Shown here piece by piece: positions 1-5,873 of a stretch of DNA of 12,522 nt; the first letter of the stretch is position 1, and each line of letters starts with the position of its first letter. Position numbers and translations under genes: made by a program. The notes beneath the pieces are model-generated. The model was not told where the DNA came from, ran no database searches, and was given only the letters and a program-made list of their open reading frames with translations. This DNA is from a bacterium UBP6_UBA1209 (GTDB lineage Bacteria > UBP6 > UBA1177). Location: the NCBI GenBank assembly GCA_002309575.1, contig DBXP01000043.1, forward strand, positions 1 through 12,522. Direction: 5' to 3'.

Positions 1-186
1 AGGATCGGTTTCCTGACAGCACTGCATTTAATCAGTATGAACAAGGTTTTTAAGGAATATTACTACAAAAAAATACGAGAGAACATGAATGGGAAAAAGG
101 CCGTAATTGCTGTTTTCAATAAGTTTTTAAGGTGTGTCTTTTCGATGCTGAAAAATAAAAAGACTTTTTCTTTTAACTATAGTTGA
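1..186 (+). CDS. IS110-family transposase, C-terminal tail (5' end outside window)
   Basis: Frame 1 is open from the first base to a TGA at 184-186 and encodes the last 61 residues of a protein. The reading includes IGFLTALHLISMNKVFKEYY, then KKIRENMNGKKAVIAVFNK, then an Arg/Lys-rich end (FLRCVFSMLKNKK). This pattern of Asn-x-x-Phe-x-x-Tyr-Tyr, a Gly-Lys-Lys-Ala turn and a final FxxxLxxMLK helix is what I know from the C-terminal end of IS110/IS1111 (Transposase_20) enzymes. These DEDD-type recombinases move elements without long terminal inverted repeats, guided by a bridge RNA from the element's non-coding end. The frame has no start codon in the window because the gene begins upstream. Whether the full copy is intact cannot be judged. 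It marks the left edge of an accessory segment. Confidence 0.72.
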   Translation, partial: RIGFLTALHLISMNKVFKEYYYKKIRENMNGKKAVIAVFNKFLRCVFSMLKNKKTFSFNYS

Positions 187-293
187 CTACGGGAATGCGG
201 GCGGGCAGAGGCGCTCCGGCAAAAATCGATGAAAAGAAAAATGAAAAATAATTTGATTTTCTTGATAAATACAATAAATTTTGCTGAGATTGT

Positions 294-425
294 TTGAAAA
301 CGGAGCCCAACCCGATGTCCCCACTCAACAAACTCAAATCCGGCGTATTCACCCTTGAATTTAAGCGGAAATTGCCGCAGAATGCGGGGAAGATGGGGGA
401 CGGAGATAATTTGGAGGTAAAATAG
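294..425 (+). pseudogene. N-terminal stub of an AlbA_2-type gene (stub 1), also a possible leader ORF
   Basis: An in-frame stretch runs from TTG at 294 (or ATG at 315) to TAG at 423-425. It encodes KTEPNPMSPLNKLKSG followed by VFTLEFKRKLPQNAGK and a short unrelated end. The core TLEFKRKLP resembles the E-F-K-R-x-L-P opening of AlbA_2 (Schlafen-like) domains; the rest of the domain is missing. The TAG is immediately followed by the ATG of the next gene, and that gene's Shine-Dalgarno lies inside this frame. If the stub is translated, terminating ribosomes would sit on the downstream start. I cannot tell whether it is expressed or only a remnant. Confidence 0.5.
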
Positions 426-428
426 ATG
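295..428 (+). repeat. Leader repeat, copy 1
   Basis: This is the first of three related segments (others near 1897-2032 and 3246-3328). Copies 1 and 2 are nearly identical from the ATG at 315 (1918 in copy 2) through the ggaggt ribosome site and the next gene's start codon. They differ by a few substitutions and a one-base length change in the G-rich stretch after gaag. Homology with copy 3 extends left to tgaaaacgg at 295-303. The copy contains the Shine-Dalgarno ggaggt (413-418), seven bases before the ATG at 426, so the repeat supplies the translation start of the AlbA_2 gene. Confidence 0.85.
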
Positions 429-1913
429 ATCAACATAATTGACACGGTCACAAACTTAATTTCACTTCCTCACGAATACGAGTGGCTCGATTTTAAGGAA
501 AACTGGTTTTCTAAAGACGAAATCGGCGAGTACATTTCCGCAATTTCCAACGGTGCGGCATTGAGCGGACGCGAATACGGCTACATGGTTTGGGGCGTGA
601 ACGACAAAACGCATGAAATAACCGGAACAACGGTCAATTTCGATCAGGATATCGAACACGAACCTTGCAAACACTATCTCGCCCGCAATTTAAAGCCGAG
701 CGTCGCGTTTGAAGTGGAGGAAGCCGAAATCGATGGCAAAAGAGTCGTTCTGCTGACTGTTCCCGCCGCGAAATCAGTTCCGACGAAATTCATGAACCAG
801 ACGTTTATCCGGATAGGTTCAAGCAAGGAAAAAATTTCAAAATTTCCGGAATGGGAAATTCGTCTGCAGAATGTGCTTTCAAACGGAATCCCGACGATTG
901 TGAATACTGCCGCACCCGACTATGCGCAGGATCTGACTTTCGAAAAACTCTTTCTGTATTACGGCGCAAAAGGGATCGCGCTCAGACAGAGCACCTTTAA
1001 AAAGACACTTAAATTACAGACGGCGGACGGCCGTTACAACATAATGGCTCTGCTGCTTGCCGATTCGAACGATATTCCGATCCGAGTTTCCGTTTTCAGC
1101 GGAAAAAGCAAGGCCGACACTTTGTTTTCGGTGAAAGAATACGGAAATTCCTGCATTTTATATGCGATGGACAAAATTTTGGAATACGGCGATGCCATCA
1201 ACATCATTCAGGCTGATGAGCGCGGCCGCATTTCCGAACGGAAAGATGTGCCGCTTTTTGATTACGAGGCTTTTCACGAAGCAATTTTGAACGCTTTCAT
1301 CCACAACAAATGGCTTGCTATGAATGCACCGATGATAAGTGTGTTCACTGACAGGATCGAAATCCTTTCCCACGGTGGACTCGGAATGGATCAGGATCTG
1401 GAAGGTTTTTACAATGGAGTCAGCATTCCCGTAAATGAAGCACTTGCATCGATTTTTCTGCAACTCAGATTGAGTGAGCGTTCAGGGCGCGGAGTGCCGA
1501 AAATCGTTGAAGCATACGGACGCAGTGCGATAAGGATCGAAAAAAATTTCATCGTGATCACAATTCCGTTCAACAAGATTGATGCTGCATCGTTTGAAAT
1601 GGGAGATGTCCAAGAAAAAACTGTGGAGAAAAACTACCCGGAAAACGAAAAAAGTACGGTGAAAGTAGATGATGTCACGGTAAATGACACGGCAAATGTC
1701 ATGGTAAATGTCGCGGTAAATGACATGGTAATTAAAATTATTCGGGAAAATCCAGACATAAATGTAATGGAAATTGCAAAAATTATTCAAAAATCAGAAC
1801 GACAGGCTCGGAGAATTATTTCGGATTTAAAAAATGCTGGAATTATAAAACATATCGGAGCTGACAAGAACGGTCATTGGGAGATTATAACAGAAGAAAA
1901 CGAGGCGAAATAA
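426..1913 (+). CDS. AlbA_2 / HATPase / winged-helix protein (COG2865-like putative transcriptional regulator)
   Basis: The 495-residue protein has three parts. Residues about 15-135 form an AlbA_2 (Schlafen-type) nucleic-acid-binding domain starting HEYEWLDFKENWF, with ISAISNGAALSGREYGYMVW. Residues about 280-380 resemble an HATPase_c_4 fold, with the N-box EAILNAFIHNKW (E285, N289, H293), DRIEILSHGGL (309-319) and SGRGVPKI (353-360). Residues about 435-490 look like a winged helix (VMEIAKIIQKSERQARRIISDL). A linker with a four-residue repeat (415-436) separates the last two. Such proteins are common, expanded accessory genes usually annotated as transcriptional regulators or ATP-binding proteins; the molecular role is mostly unknown. 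The ATG at 426 is fixed by ggaggt seven bases upstream. It lies between two leader repeats and appears laterally acquired (inference). Confidence 0.85.
   Translation: MINIIDTVTNLISLPHEYEWLDFKENWFSKDEIGEYISAISNGAALSGREYGYMVWGVNDKTHEITGTTVNFDQDIEHEPCKHYLARNLKPSVAFEVEEAEIDGKRVVLLTVPAAKSVPTKFMNQTFIRIGSSKEKISKFPEWEIRLQNVLSNGIPTIVNTAAPDYAQDLTFEKLFLYYGAKGIALRQSTFKKTLKLQTADGRYNIMALLLADSNDIPIRVSVFSGKSKADTLFSVKEYGNSCILYAMDKILEYGDAINIIQADERGRISERKDVPLFDYEAFHEAILNAFIHNKWLAMNAPMISVFTDRIEILSHGGLGMDQDLEGFYNGVSIPVNEALASIFLQLRLSERSGRGVPKIVEAYGRSAIRIEKNFIVITIPFNKIDAASFEMGDVQEKTVEKNYPENEKSTVKVDDVTVNDTANVMVNVAVNDMVIKIIRENPDINVMEIAKIIQKSERQARRIISDLKNAGIIKHIGADKNGHWEIITEENEAK
1674..1733 (+). repeat. Five in-frame 12-bp tandem units inside the AlbA_2 gene
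   Basis: Five consecutive 12-base units are visible: gtcacggtaaat, gacacggcaaat, gtcatggtaaat, gtcgcggtaaat and gacatggtaatt. They encode the linker VTVN-DTAN-VMVN-VAVN-DMVI between the ATPase-like and winged-helix domains. A 12-base unit changes length without shifting frame, so slippage would lengthen or shorten the linker. I recall similar Val-Asn-rich repeat linkers in other members of this family. Confidence 0.9.
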
Positions 1914-2032
1914 ACCCATGCCCCCACTCAACAAACTCAAATCCGGCGTATTCACCCTTGAATTTAAGCGGAAATTGCCGCAGAATGCGGGGAAGAGGGC
2001 GGAACGGCGATAATTTGGAGGTAAGATAGATG
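1897..2032 (+). repeat. Leader repeat, copy 2
   Basis: The strongly conserved part runs from the ATG at 1918 to the start codon of the DUF1016 gene at 2030. It includes ggaggt at 2017-2022, seven bases before ATG exactly as in copy 1. The left end is less clear: aaaacg at 1897-1902, inside the last codons of the AlbA_2 gene, matches the left end of copies 1 and 3, with a few extra bases before the ATG. The repeat therefore joins the end of one cargo gene to the start of the next. Confidence 0.85.
1918..2013 (+). pseudogene. N-terminal stub of an AlbA_2-type gene (stub 2)
   Basis: A 31-codon frame from ATG 1918 to TAA 2011-2013 reads MPPLNKLKSG, VFTLEFKRKLPQNAGK, then RAERR. It is the counterpart of stub 1. 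A one-base length change after NAGK shifts the frame, so it ends 16 bases before the DUF1016 start rather than touching it. It lacks any recognisable domain beyond the AlbA_2-like opening. Expression is unproven. Confidence 0.45.
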
Positions 2033-3220
2033 AATAAAGAACTTATGACCGCAGTCAAAGCCATAAAGACAGCGATTTTGGAAAGTCAGTATAGAGCCGC
2101 AAAAGGTGTGAACATTGAACAGCTTTCGCTCTATTTCGGGATAGGAAGATATGTTTCCGAACATTCCCGAAGAGGTTTCTGGGGAACTGGTGCCATTGAA
2201 CAGATAAGCGAACGTTTGCAGAGAGAACTTCCCGGATTAAGAGGATTCTCTGCTGCAAATATCAAATTCATGCGACAGTTTTTTGAAGAGTGGAAATTTC
2301 TAATTCAACCGCCGGAGACAGACGATTTGTCTAAGTTTTCTAAATCGATAGCCGTGGCTACCGAAATTACGAATTTTAAATCGATAGCCAGAGCTAGCGA
2401 TTTGACTAATTCTGAAGTAGTGCATACCAGATTATTGCTATTTGAAAAACGGCAGCCGACGGCGGCCGAATTAGACTTTGAAGAATTTGCGTCCCTGAGT
2501 TTTACGCATCACATGGAAATAATCCATAAGACTAAAGAAATAAAAGAACGCATTTTCTATATTCATCAGACGTTTGTAAATCAATGGGACAAATATGCTC
2601 TGCGGGATATTCTAAAAGCAGACCTGTTTCATCACCAGGGTGAGTTGCCAAATAATTTTTCCAAGACTATACCGAATAAGACTAACGCATTGAAAGCAAT
2701 TGAAATGTTCAAAGATGAATATCTGCTTGATTATATAAATGTGGAAGAGCTCGGTGAACGCGATAAAGCAGACATAGACGAGCGTGTTGTTGAAAAGGAA
2801 ATTATTCATAATGTCAAAAACTTTATTATGACATTCGGTCATGATTTTGCTTTTGTTGGAAATCAGTATCATTTGGAAATATATGGACACGACCAGTACC
2901 CTGATTTACTTTTTTATAACCGTGAACTTGCAGCTCTTGTTGCAGTAGAATTAAAGCGCGGCGAGTTCAAACCGGCATATTTGGGACAGCTCAGCGCATA
3001 TTTGCGAATTCTTGATGACAAAGTAAAAAAACCTTTTGAAAACCCAAGTATAGGTATAATACTTTGCAAACAGGCGGATAAGAATTTTGTGGAATACCTT
3101 ATTCAAGGCTACGAAAACCCGATGGGTGTTGCTACTTACAAAACAGAAAAAGATATACGCAAAGTTCTTCCAACAGAAGAAGAACTTGCAAAGGCTATGG
3201 ATGAAGAAAGCCGGCACTAG
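2030..3220 (+). CDS. DUF1016 (YhcG-like) PD-(D/E)XK nuclease-domain protein
   Basis: The 396-residue protein matches the DUF1016 pattern. An N-terminal helical part (about 8-90) includes LYFGIGRYVSEHS, AIEQISERLQRELPGLRGFS and NIKFMRQFFEEW, usually taken as the DNA-recognition region. The C-terminal part (about 150-375) includes FASLSFTHHMEII, ERIFYIHQTF and a PD-(D/E)XK core: P291-D292 (YPDLLFYN), E307-L-K309 (AVELKRGEFKP) and Q320. All expected catalytic residues are present, so it may be an active nuclease (inference). Family members often lie in variable loci, sometimes near restriction-modification genes; no such genes are seen here. The ATG at 2030 is fixed by ggaggt inside leader repeat 2. 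Residues 103-126 form a 12-residue duplication in a loop between the two parts. Confidence 0.88.
   Translation: MNKELMTAVKAIKTAILESQYRAAKGVNIEQLSLYFGIGRYVSEHSRRGFWGTGAIEQISERLQRELPGLRGFSAANIKFMRQFFEEWKFLIQPPETDDLSKFSKSIAVATEITNFKSIARASDLTNSEVVHTRLLLFEKRQPTAAELDFEEFASLSFTHHMEIIHKTKEIKERIFYIHQTFVNQWDKYALRDILKADLFHHQGELPNNFSKTIPNKTNALKAIEMFKDEYLLDYINVEELGERDKADIDERVVEKEIIHNVKNFIMTFGHDFAFVGNQYHLEIYGHDQYPDLLFYNRELAALVAVELKRGEFKPAYLGQLSAYLRILDDKVKKPFENPSIGIILCKQADKNFVEYLIQGYENPMGVATYKTEKDIRKVLPTEEELAKAMDEESRH
2336..2407 (+). repeat. In-frame 36-bp duplication with palindromic units inside the DUF1016 gene
   Basis: Two adjacent 36-base units (2336-2371 and 2372-2407) share taaatcgatagcc and encode FSKSIAVATEIT and NFKSIARASDLT. 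Each unit can fold. The second is nearly perfect: aaatcgatagc, loop caga, gctagcgattt (2378-2403), with one mismatch in 11 pairs. The first pairs tcgatagcc with ggctaccga around gt. A further cgattt just upstream (2324-2329) is complementary to aaatcg at 2342-2347. The units sit in a loop between the two protein regions, where an in-frame insertion would be tolerated. Confidence 0.75.
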
Positions 3221-3244
3221 TGATTTTTACAAAGAATTTACGAG

Positions 3245-3355
3245 ATGAAAACGGAACAAACCCATGCCCCGCTCAATAAACTCAAATCCGGCGCATTCAC
3301 CCTTGAATTTAAGCAGGAACTTCCGCAGGAACCTCATATACTATTTTTTGCCTAA
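3245..3355 (+). pseudogene. N-terminal stub of an AlbA_2-type gene (stub 3)
   Basis: The frame from ATG 3245 to TAA 3353-3355 reads MKTEQTHAPLNKLKSG, AFTLEFKQELPQE, then PHILFFA. TLEFKQELPQE is closer to the canonical AlbA_2 opening (E-F-K-x-E-L-P) than stubs 1 and 2. Stub 3 also keeps a plausible original start (MKTE), whose match in stub 1 is KTEP after a TTG. It therefore looks nearest to the ancestral gene, cut off after about 29 residues. No strong Shine-Dalgarno precedes it. Confidence 0.5.
3246..3328 (+). repeat. Leader repeat, copy 3 (diverged, right part missing)
   Basis: This copy shares tgaaaacgg at its left and about 65 bases from atgcccc (3264) to ccgcag (3328) with copies 1 and 2. 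It has about eight differences, including a one-base deletion near the start. It lacks the downstream segment carrying ggaggt, and the match stops at 3328. It sits between the DUF1016 gene and the Hsp70 promoter, so it marks the right edge of the accessory segment. Confidence 0.8.
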
Positions 3356-3375
3356 AGGCGGAAAATTTTTATAAT
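3348..3375 (+). promoter_or_regulatory. Candidate promoter of the Hsp70/J/uppS operon
   Basis: A perfect -10 box tataat lies at 3370-3375, and a partial -35 box ttgcct at 3348-3353 is 16 bases upstream. The Hsp70 start follows about 60 bases later. The same stretch can also fold as a weak hairpin (ttttttgcc, loop taaa, ggcggaaaa, 3344-3365, with two G-U pairs) followed by five T, so a terminator for the upstream genes is an alternative. I see no CIRCE-type heat-shock operator. Confidence 0.45.
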
Positions 3376-3438
3376 AGCACGGAATTTCGGCGGTAGCCGG
3401 TTTCTGACTGTTGAAAACGTTTTTTAGGAGTGAACCGA

Positions 3439-4977
3439 ATGTCAGATTATGTTCTCGGAATAGATTTAGGTACATCGACAACATCAGTTTCTGTTGTTCA
3501 GGACGGAATGGCGACGGTCATTCCGATAATTGGTGAGGAGGAAGACAAGGTAATGCCATCCGTCGTCGGCTTTTCAAACAGGGGCGAGACGATAACAGTA
3601 GGTAAAAAGGCAAAGGATCTAAGGCACTTGAATCCTGTAAACACGATATACAGCATCAAACGTGTCATCGGCAGGAACTTCAGCCATCCTGAGACGCAGA
3701 AGTATGCGAGACGCTTTCCGTACAAGGTCGTTCAGGGCAAAAACGACTCTGTCGAGATAGAGATTTTCGGCAGACGAGTAACGCCGCAGATGATCCTTTC
3801 GCTTGTTTTGAAAAAGGCGAAAAAGGCGGCCAGAGAGTATCTCGGCGAGGAGGTCAACGACGCGATCATCACTGTTCCGGCGAACTACAACGAGGCTCAG
3901 CGCCGAGCAACGCAGGAGGCTGGAAGGCTCGCCGGGCTCAATGTCCTCAGGATCATCAACGAGCCAACGGCGGCGGCTCTGGCATACGGATTCGGCGCCA
4001 ACAGGAACGAAAAAATCGCTGTTTTCGACTTCGGCGGCGGAACTTTCGATATCACTATCCTTGAGGTAAACAACAATATTTTCAGTGTTTTGGCTACCGC
4101 CGGCGACAGTTTCCTCGGCGGAGACGATATCGATGCGGCGATTGTCCAGTTCATAATTTACGATATCGAGCAGACCTACAATGTCCAGATGATGCTCGAC
4201 AGCGAGATGATGATCATTCTTCTTACCGAGGCTGAGCGTATCAAAATCGAGCTTTCGAAGGAGGAGAAGGTCAGCGTTCTCGTCAAAAATCTGATTCCTT
4301 ACAAGGATGAGACATATCTCGACTACGAGCGGACCTTTGACCGCAGACTCCTGGAGCAGATCGTCGACCCGATCATTTCGCGCTGCTTTGACATCTGCAA
4401 GACAGCTATGACCGACAGCCACCTCAGCGTCACCGATCTCGATGCTGTCATCATGGTCGGCGGTTCGTCGAAGATGCCGAGAGTCCAGCAGCGTGTCTCG
4501 GAATTTTTCCAGCAGCCGCCTTACTTCGGGATCGAGTCAGTTCTTGTCATCTCGATGGGCGCCAGCATTATGGGACACACTCTCAGCGCGGGTTACAGCG
4601 AGACTGCGCCTACGCTTCTCGATGTCGTTCCGCTTTCGCTCGGAGTCGGCAGCGTGGGTGATTATATCGAAGTCCTGGTCGACAAGAACGAGCCTCTTCC
4701 GCTTGAACGGAAGGAGATCTTCACCAATGCGGCCGACAACGCCGAAAACGTCAAAATAGCGATCTACCAGGGCGGCGGCCAGAGCAAAAAACAGTCTCAC
4801 CTGATGGGCGAGCTGACTCTTGCCGACATCCGCAGGGCCCGCAGGGGTGAACTGAAGATCGAGGTCACCTTCGAGATCGATACCAACGGTGTCCTGAATG
4901 TCAGCGCCGTCGATCTCGATACCGGAAGGATGCAGAAAATCACTTTGAATATTCTTGGATTGGAGCAGGGTGCATGA
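3439..4977 (+). CDS. Hsp70-family chaperone without the C-terminal lid
   Basis: This 512-residue DnaK-like ATPase should bind unfolded or specific clients in the cytoplasm through ATP-driven cycles. The nucleotide-binding domain is clear: GIDLGTS (7-13), YSIKRVIGR (71-79, lysine equivalent to DnaK K70), TVPANYNEAQRRAT (145-158), NEPTAAALAYG (174-184), DFGGGTFD (197-204) and MVGGSSKMPRV (339-349). The linker region LLDVVPLSLGV (393-403) leads into an SBD-beta domain ending near 505. DnaK has about 130 more residues forming the helical lid; these are absent. The usual D-P-D-E-x-V-A-x-G-A-A stretch is altered to IESVLVISMGAS (365-376). The start is ATG 3439 with aggag eight bases upstream; an in-frame GTG at 3430 overlaps that site and is unlikely. 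It overlaps the J-domain gene by ATGA, so the two probably work as a pair. This is not the housekeeping dnaK (inference from length). Confidence 0.9.
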   Translation: MSDYVLGIDLGTSTTSVSVVQDGMATVIPIIGEEEDKVMPSVVGFSNRGETITVGKKAKDLRHLNPVNTIYSIKRVIGRNFSHPETQKYARRFPYKVVQGKNDSVEIEIFGRRVTPQMILSLVLKKAKKAAREYLGEEVNDAIITVPANYNEAQRRATQEAGRLAGLNVLRIINEPTAAALAYGFGANRNEKIAVFDFGGGTFDITILEVNNNIFSVLATAGDSFLGGDDIDAAIVQFIIYDIEQTYNVQMMLDSEMMIILLTEAERIKIELSKEEKVSVLVKNLIPYKDETYLDYERTFDRRLLEQIVDPIISRCFDICKTAMTDSHLSVTDLDAVIMVGGSSKMPRVQQRVSEFFQQPPYFGIESVLVISMGASIMGHTLSAGYSETAPTLLDVVPLSLGVGSVGDYIEVLVDKNEPLPLERKEIFTNAADNAENVKIAIYQGGGQSKKQSHLMGELTLADIRRARRGELKIEVTFEIDTNGVLNVSAVDLDTGRMQKITLNILGLEQGA

Positions 4978-5870
4978 GAAAGAAAATTGCGATCCTTATG
5001 CAGGATCAAAGGTATCTCAGCTCGATTGAGAAGTTTTTGCTTACGAATATCGAGGATTGTGAATGCTTGGCCGTTACCGAGGCATCCGCTTTGTCGGCTC
5101 AGGACATCGAATCCTTTGACACGCTGATCGTTTCGTCGCTTGTCGGCGAGGGTATCTGGCTCAAGGCGATGCCGATCATCAGAAAGTTCAAAAGCTTTAT
5201 CCTGATCGCTCTCCAGAACGGTCCGGATCTGACTGAAGCTGTTGCGAAAAAGTACGGCGCAAGCGCATTTTTCAAGGTTCCGCTGAATGCCGAGCAGCTC
5301 CTGAAGGCTGTCAACGAGGTCATCGAAAAGGCCGCGAACGATCTTTCGCAGTTCAATCCGGTCACGAGGGATCTCATGCTCGGGATCGAGGAGACCTTCG
5401 AGACGATGGATAAGAAAAATTATTATGAGTTTCTCGATCTGCCTGTAAATGCGCCGATCGTTGACGTTAAAAGGAACTATCTTGCGCTGGCGAGAAAATA
5501 TCACCCGGACAAGTTCAGAAACGTCGCTTCAGCCATCAAGTGGAAGGCGTACGAAATCACGAAACGGGCGAACGAGGCATATTCTGTTCTGGCAAACCCG
5601 TCGCGGAAGGTGATCTACGACAAGATGCTCCGCGAGAACCCGGAAACCAAGCGTTTCGACTTCAGGATCAAGGTATCTTACGATGCAAATCCTGAGGACA
5701 CGATCCAGAACCAGCAGGCGCGCCGTTTTGCGATAATGGCAAGAAAAGCAATGGATTCAGGTGATTACAGATCCGCGCTGACGCAGCTCAAGATGGCTTC
5801 TGCAATGGAAAAGAACAATTCATACCTTGCAGAGCTTATCGATGAAGTAAACAAAAAACTCGGAAATTAA
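4974..5870 (+). CDS. J-domain co-chaperone with an N-terminal pseudo-receiver domain
   Basis: The 298-residue protein appears to have three parts. Residues about 4-115 follow the layout of a response-regulator receiver: a first strand KKIAILMQD, FDTLIVSS at strand three, FILIALQN at strand four and AFFKVPLNAEQLLKAV near the end, keeping the usual Lys (K101). The phosphoacceptor Asp expected after the third strand is Ser and the Thr/Ser switch position is Ala, so phosphorylation is unlikely. Residues about 149-219 form a J domain with KYHPDKF (HPD 177-179) and NEAYSVLANPSRKVIYD. Residues about 245-298 are helical and TPR-like (ALTQLKMASAMEKNN). The zinc-finger and peptide-binding parts of classic DnaJ are absent. 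It overlaps the Hsp70 gene by four bases (ATGA) with ggag eight bases before ATG, so it likely stimulates that Hsp70 specifically. The receiver-like part may be a binding module that selects clients or location (inference). Confidence 0.85.
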   Translation: MRKKIAILMQDQRYLSSIEKFLLTNIEDCECLAVTEASALSAQDIESFDTLIVSSLVGEGIWLKAMPIIRKFKSFILIALQNGPDLTEAVAKKYGASAFFKVPLNAEQLLKAVNEVIEKAANDLSQFNPVTRDLMLGIEETFETMDKKNYYEFLDLPVNAPIVDVKRNYLALARKYHPDKFRNVASAIKWKAYEITKRANEAYSVLANPSRKVIYDKMLRENPETKRFDFRIKVSYDANPEDTIQNQQARRFAIMARKAMDSGDYRSALTQLKMASAMEKNNSYLAELIDEVNKKLGN

Positions 5871-5873
5871 CTC

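Noticed and set aside
235..262. A/T-rich imperfect hairpin downstream of the transposase
   Set aside because: Stem has almost no G/C and several mismatches, as expected by chance in A/T-rich sequence.
294..3355. CRISPR array or integron attC sites
   Set aside because: The three repeats are about 110 bases, 1.3-1.6 kb apart, coding in character and not palindromic; no short regular repeats, cas genes or integrase are present.
3421..3439. CIRCE/HrcA heat-shock operator upstream of the Hsp70
   Set aside because: No ttagcactc/gagtgctaa inverted repeat is present in the upstream region.
3619..4422. A 267-codon open frame on the minus strand within the Hsp70 gene
   Set aside because: It is opposite conserved Hsp70 motifs and has no family signature.
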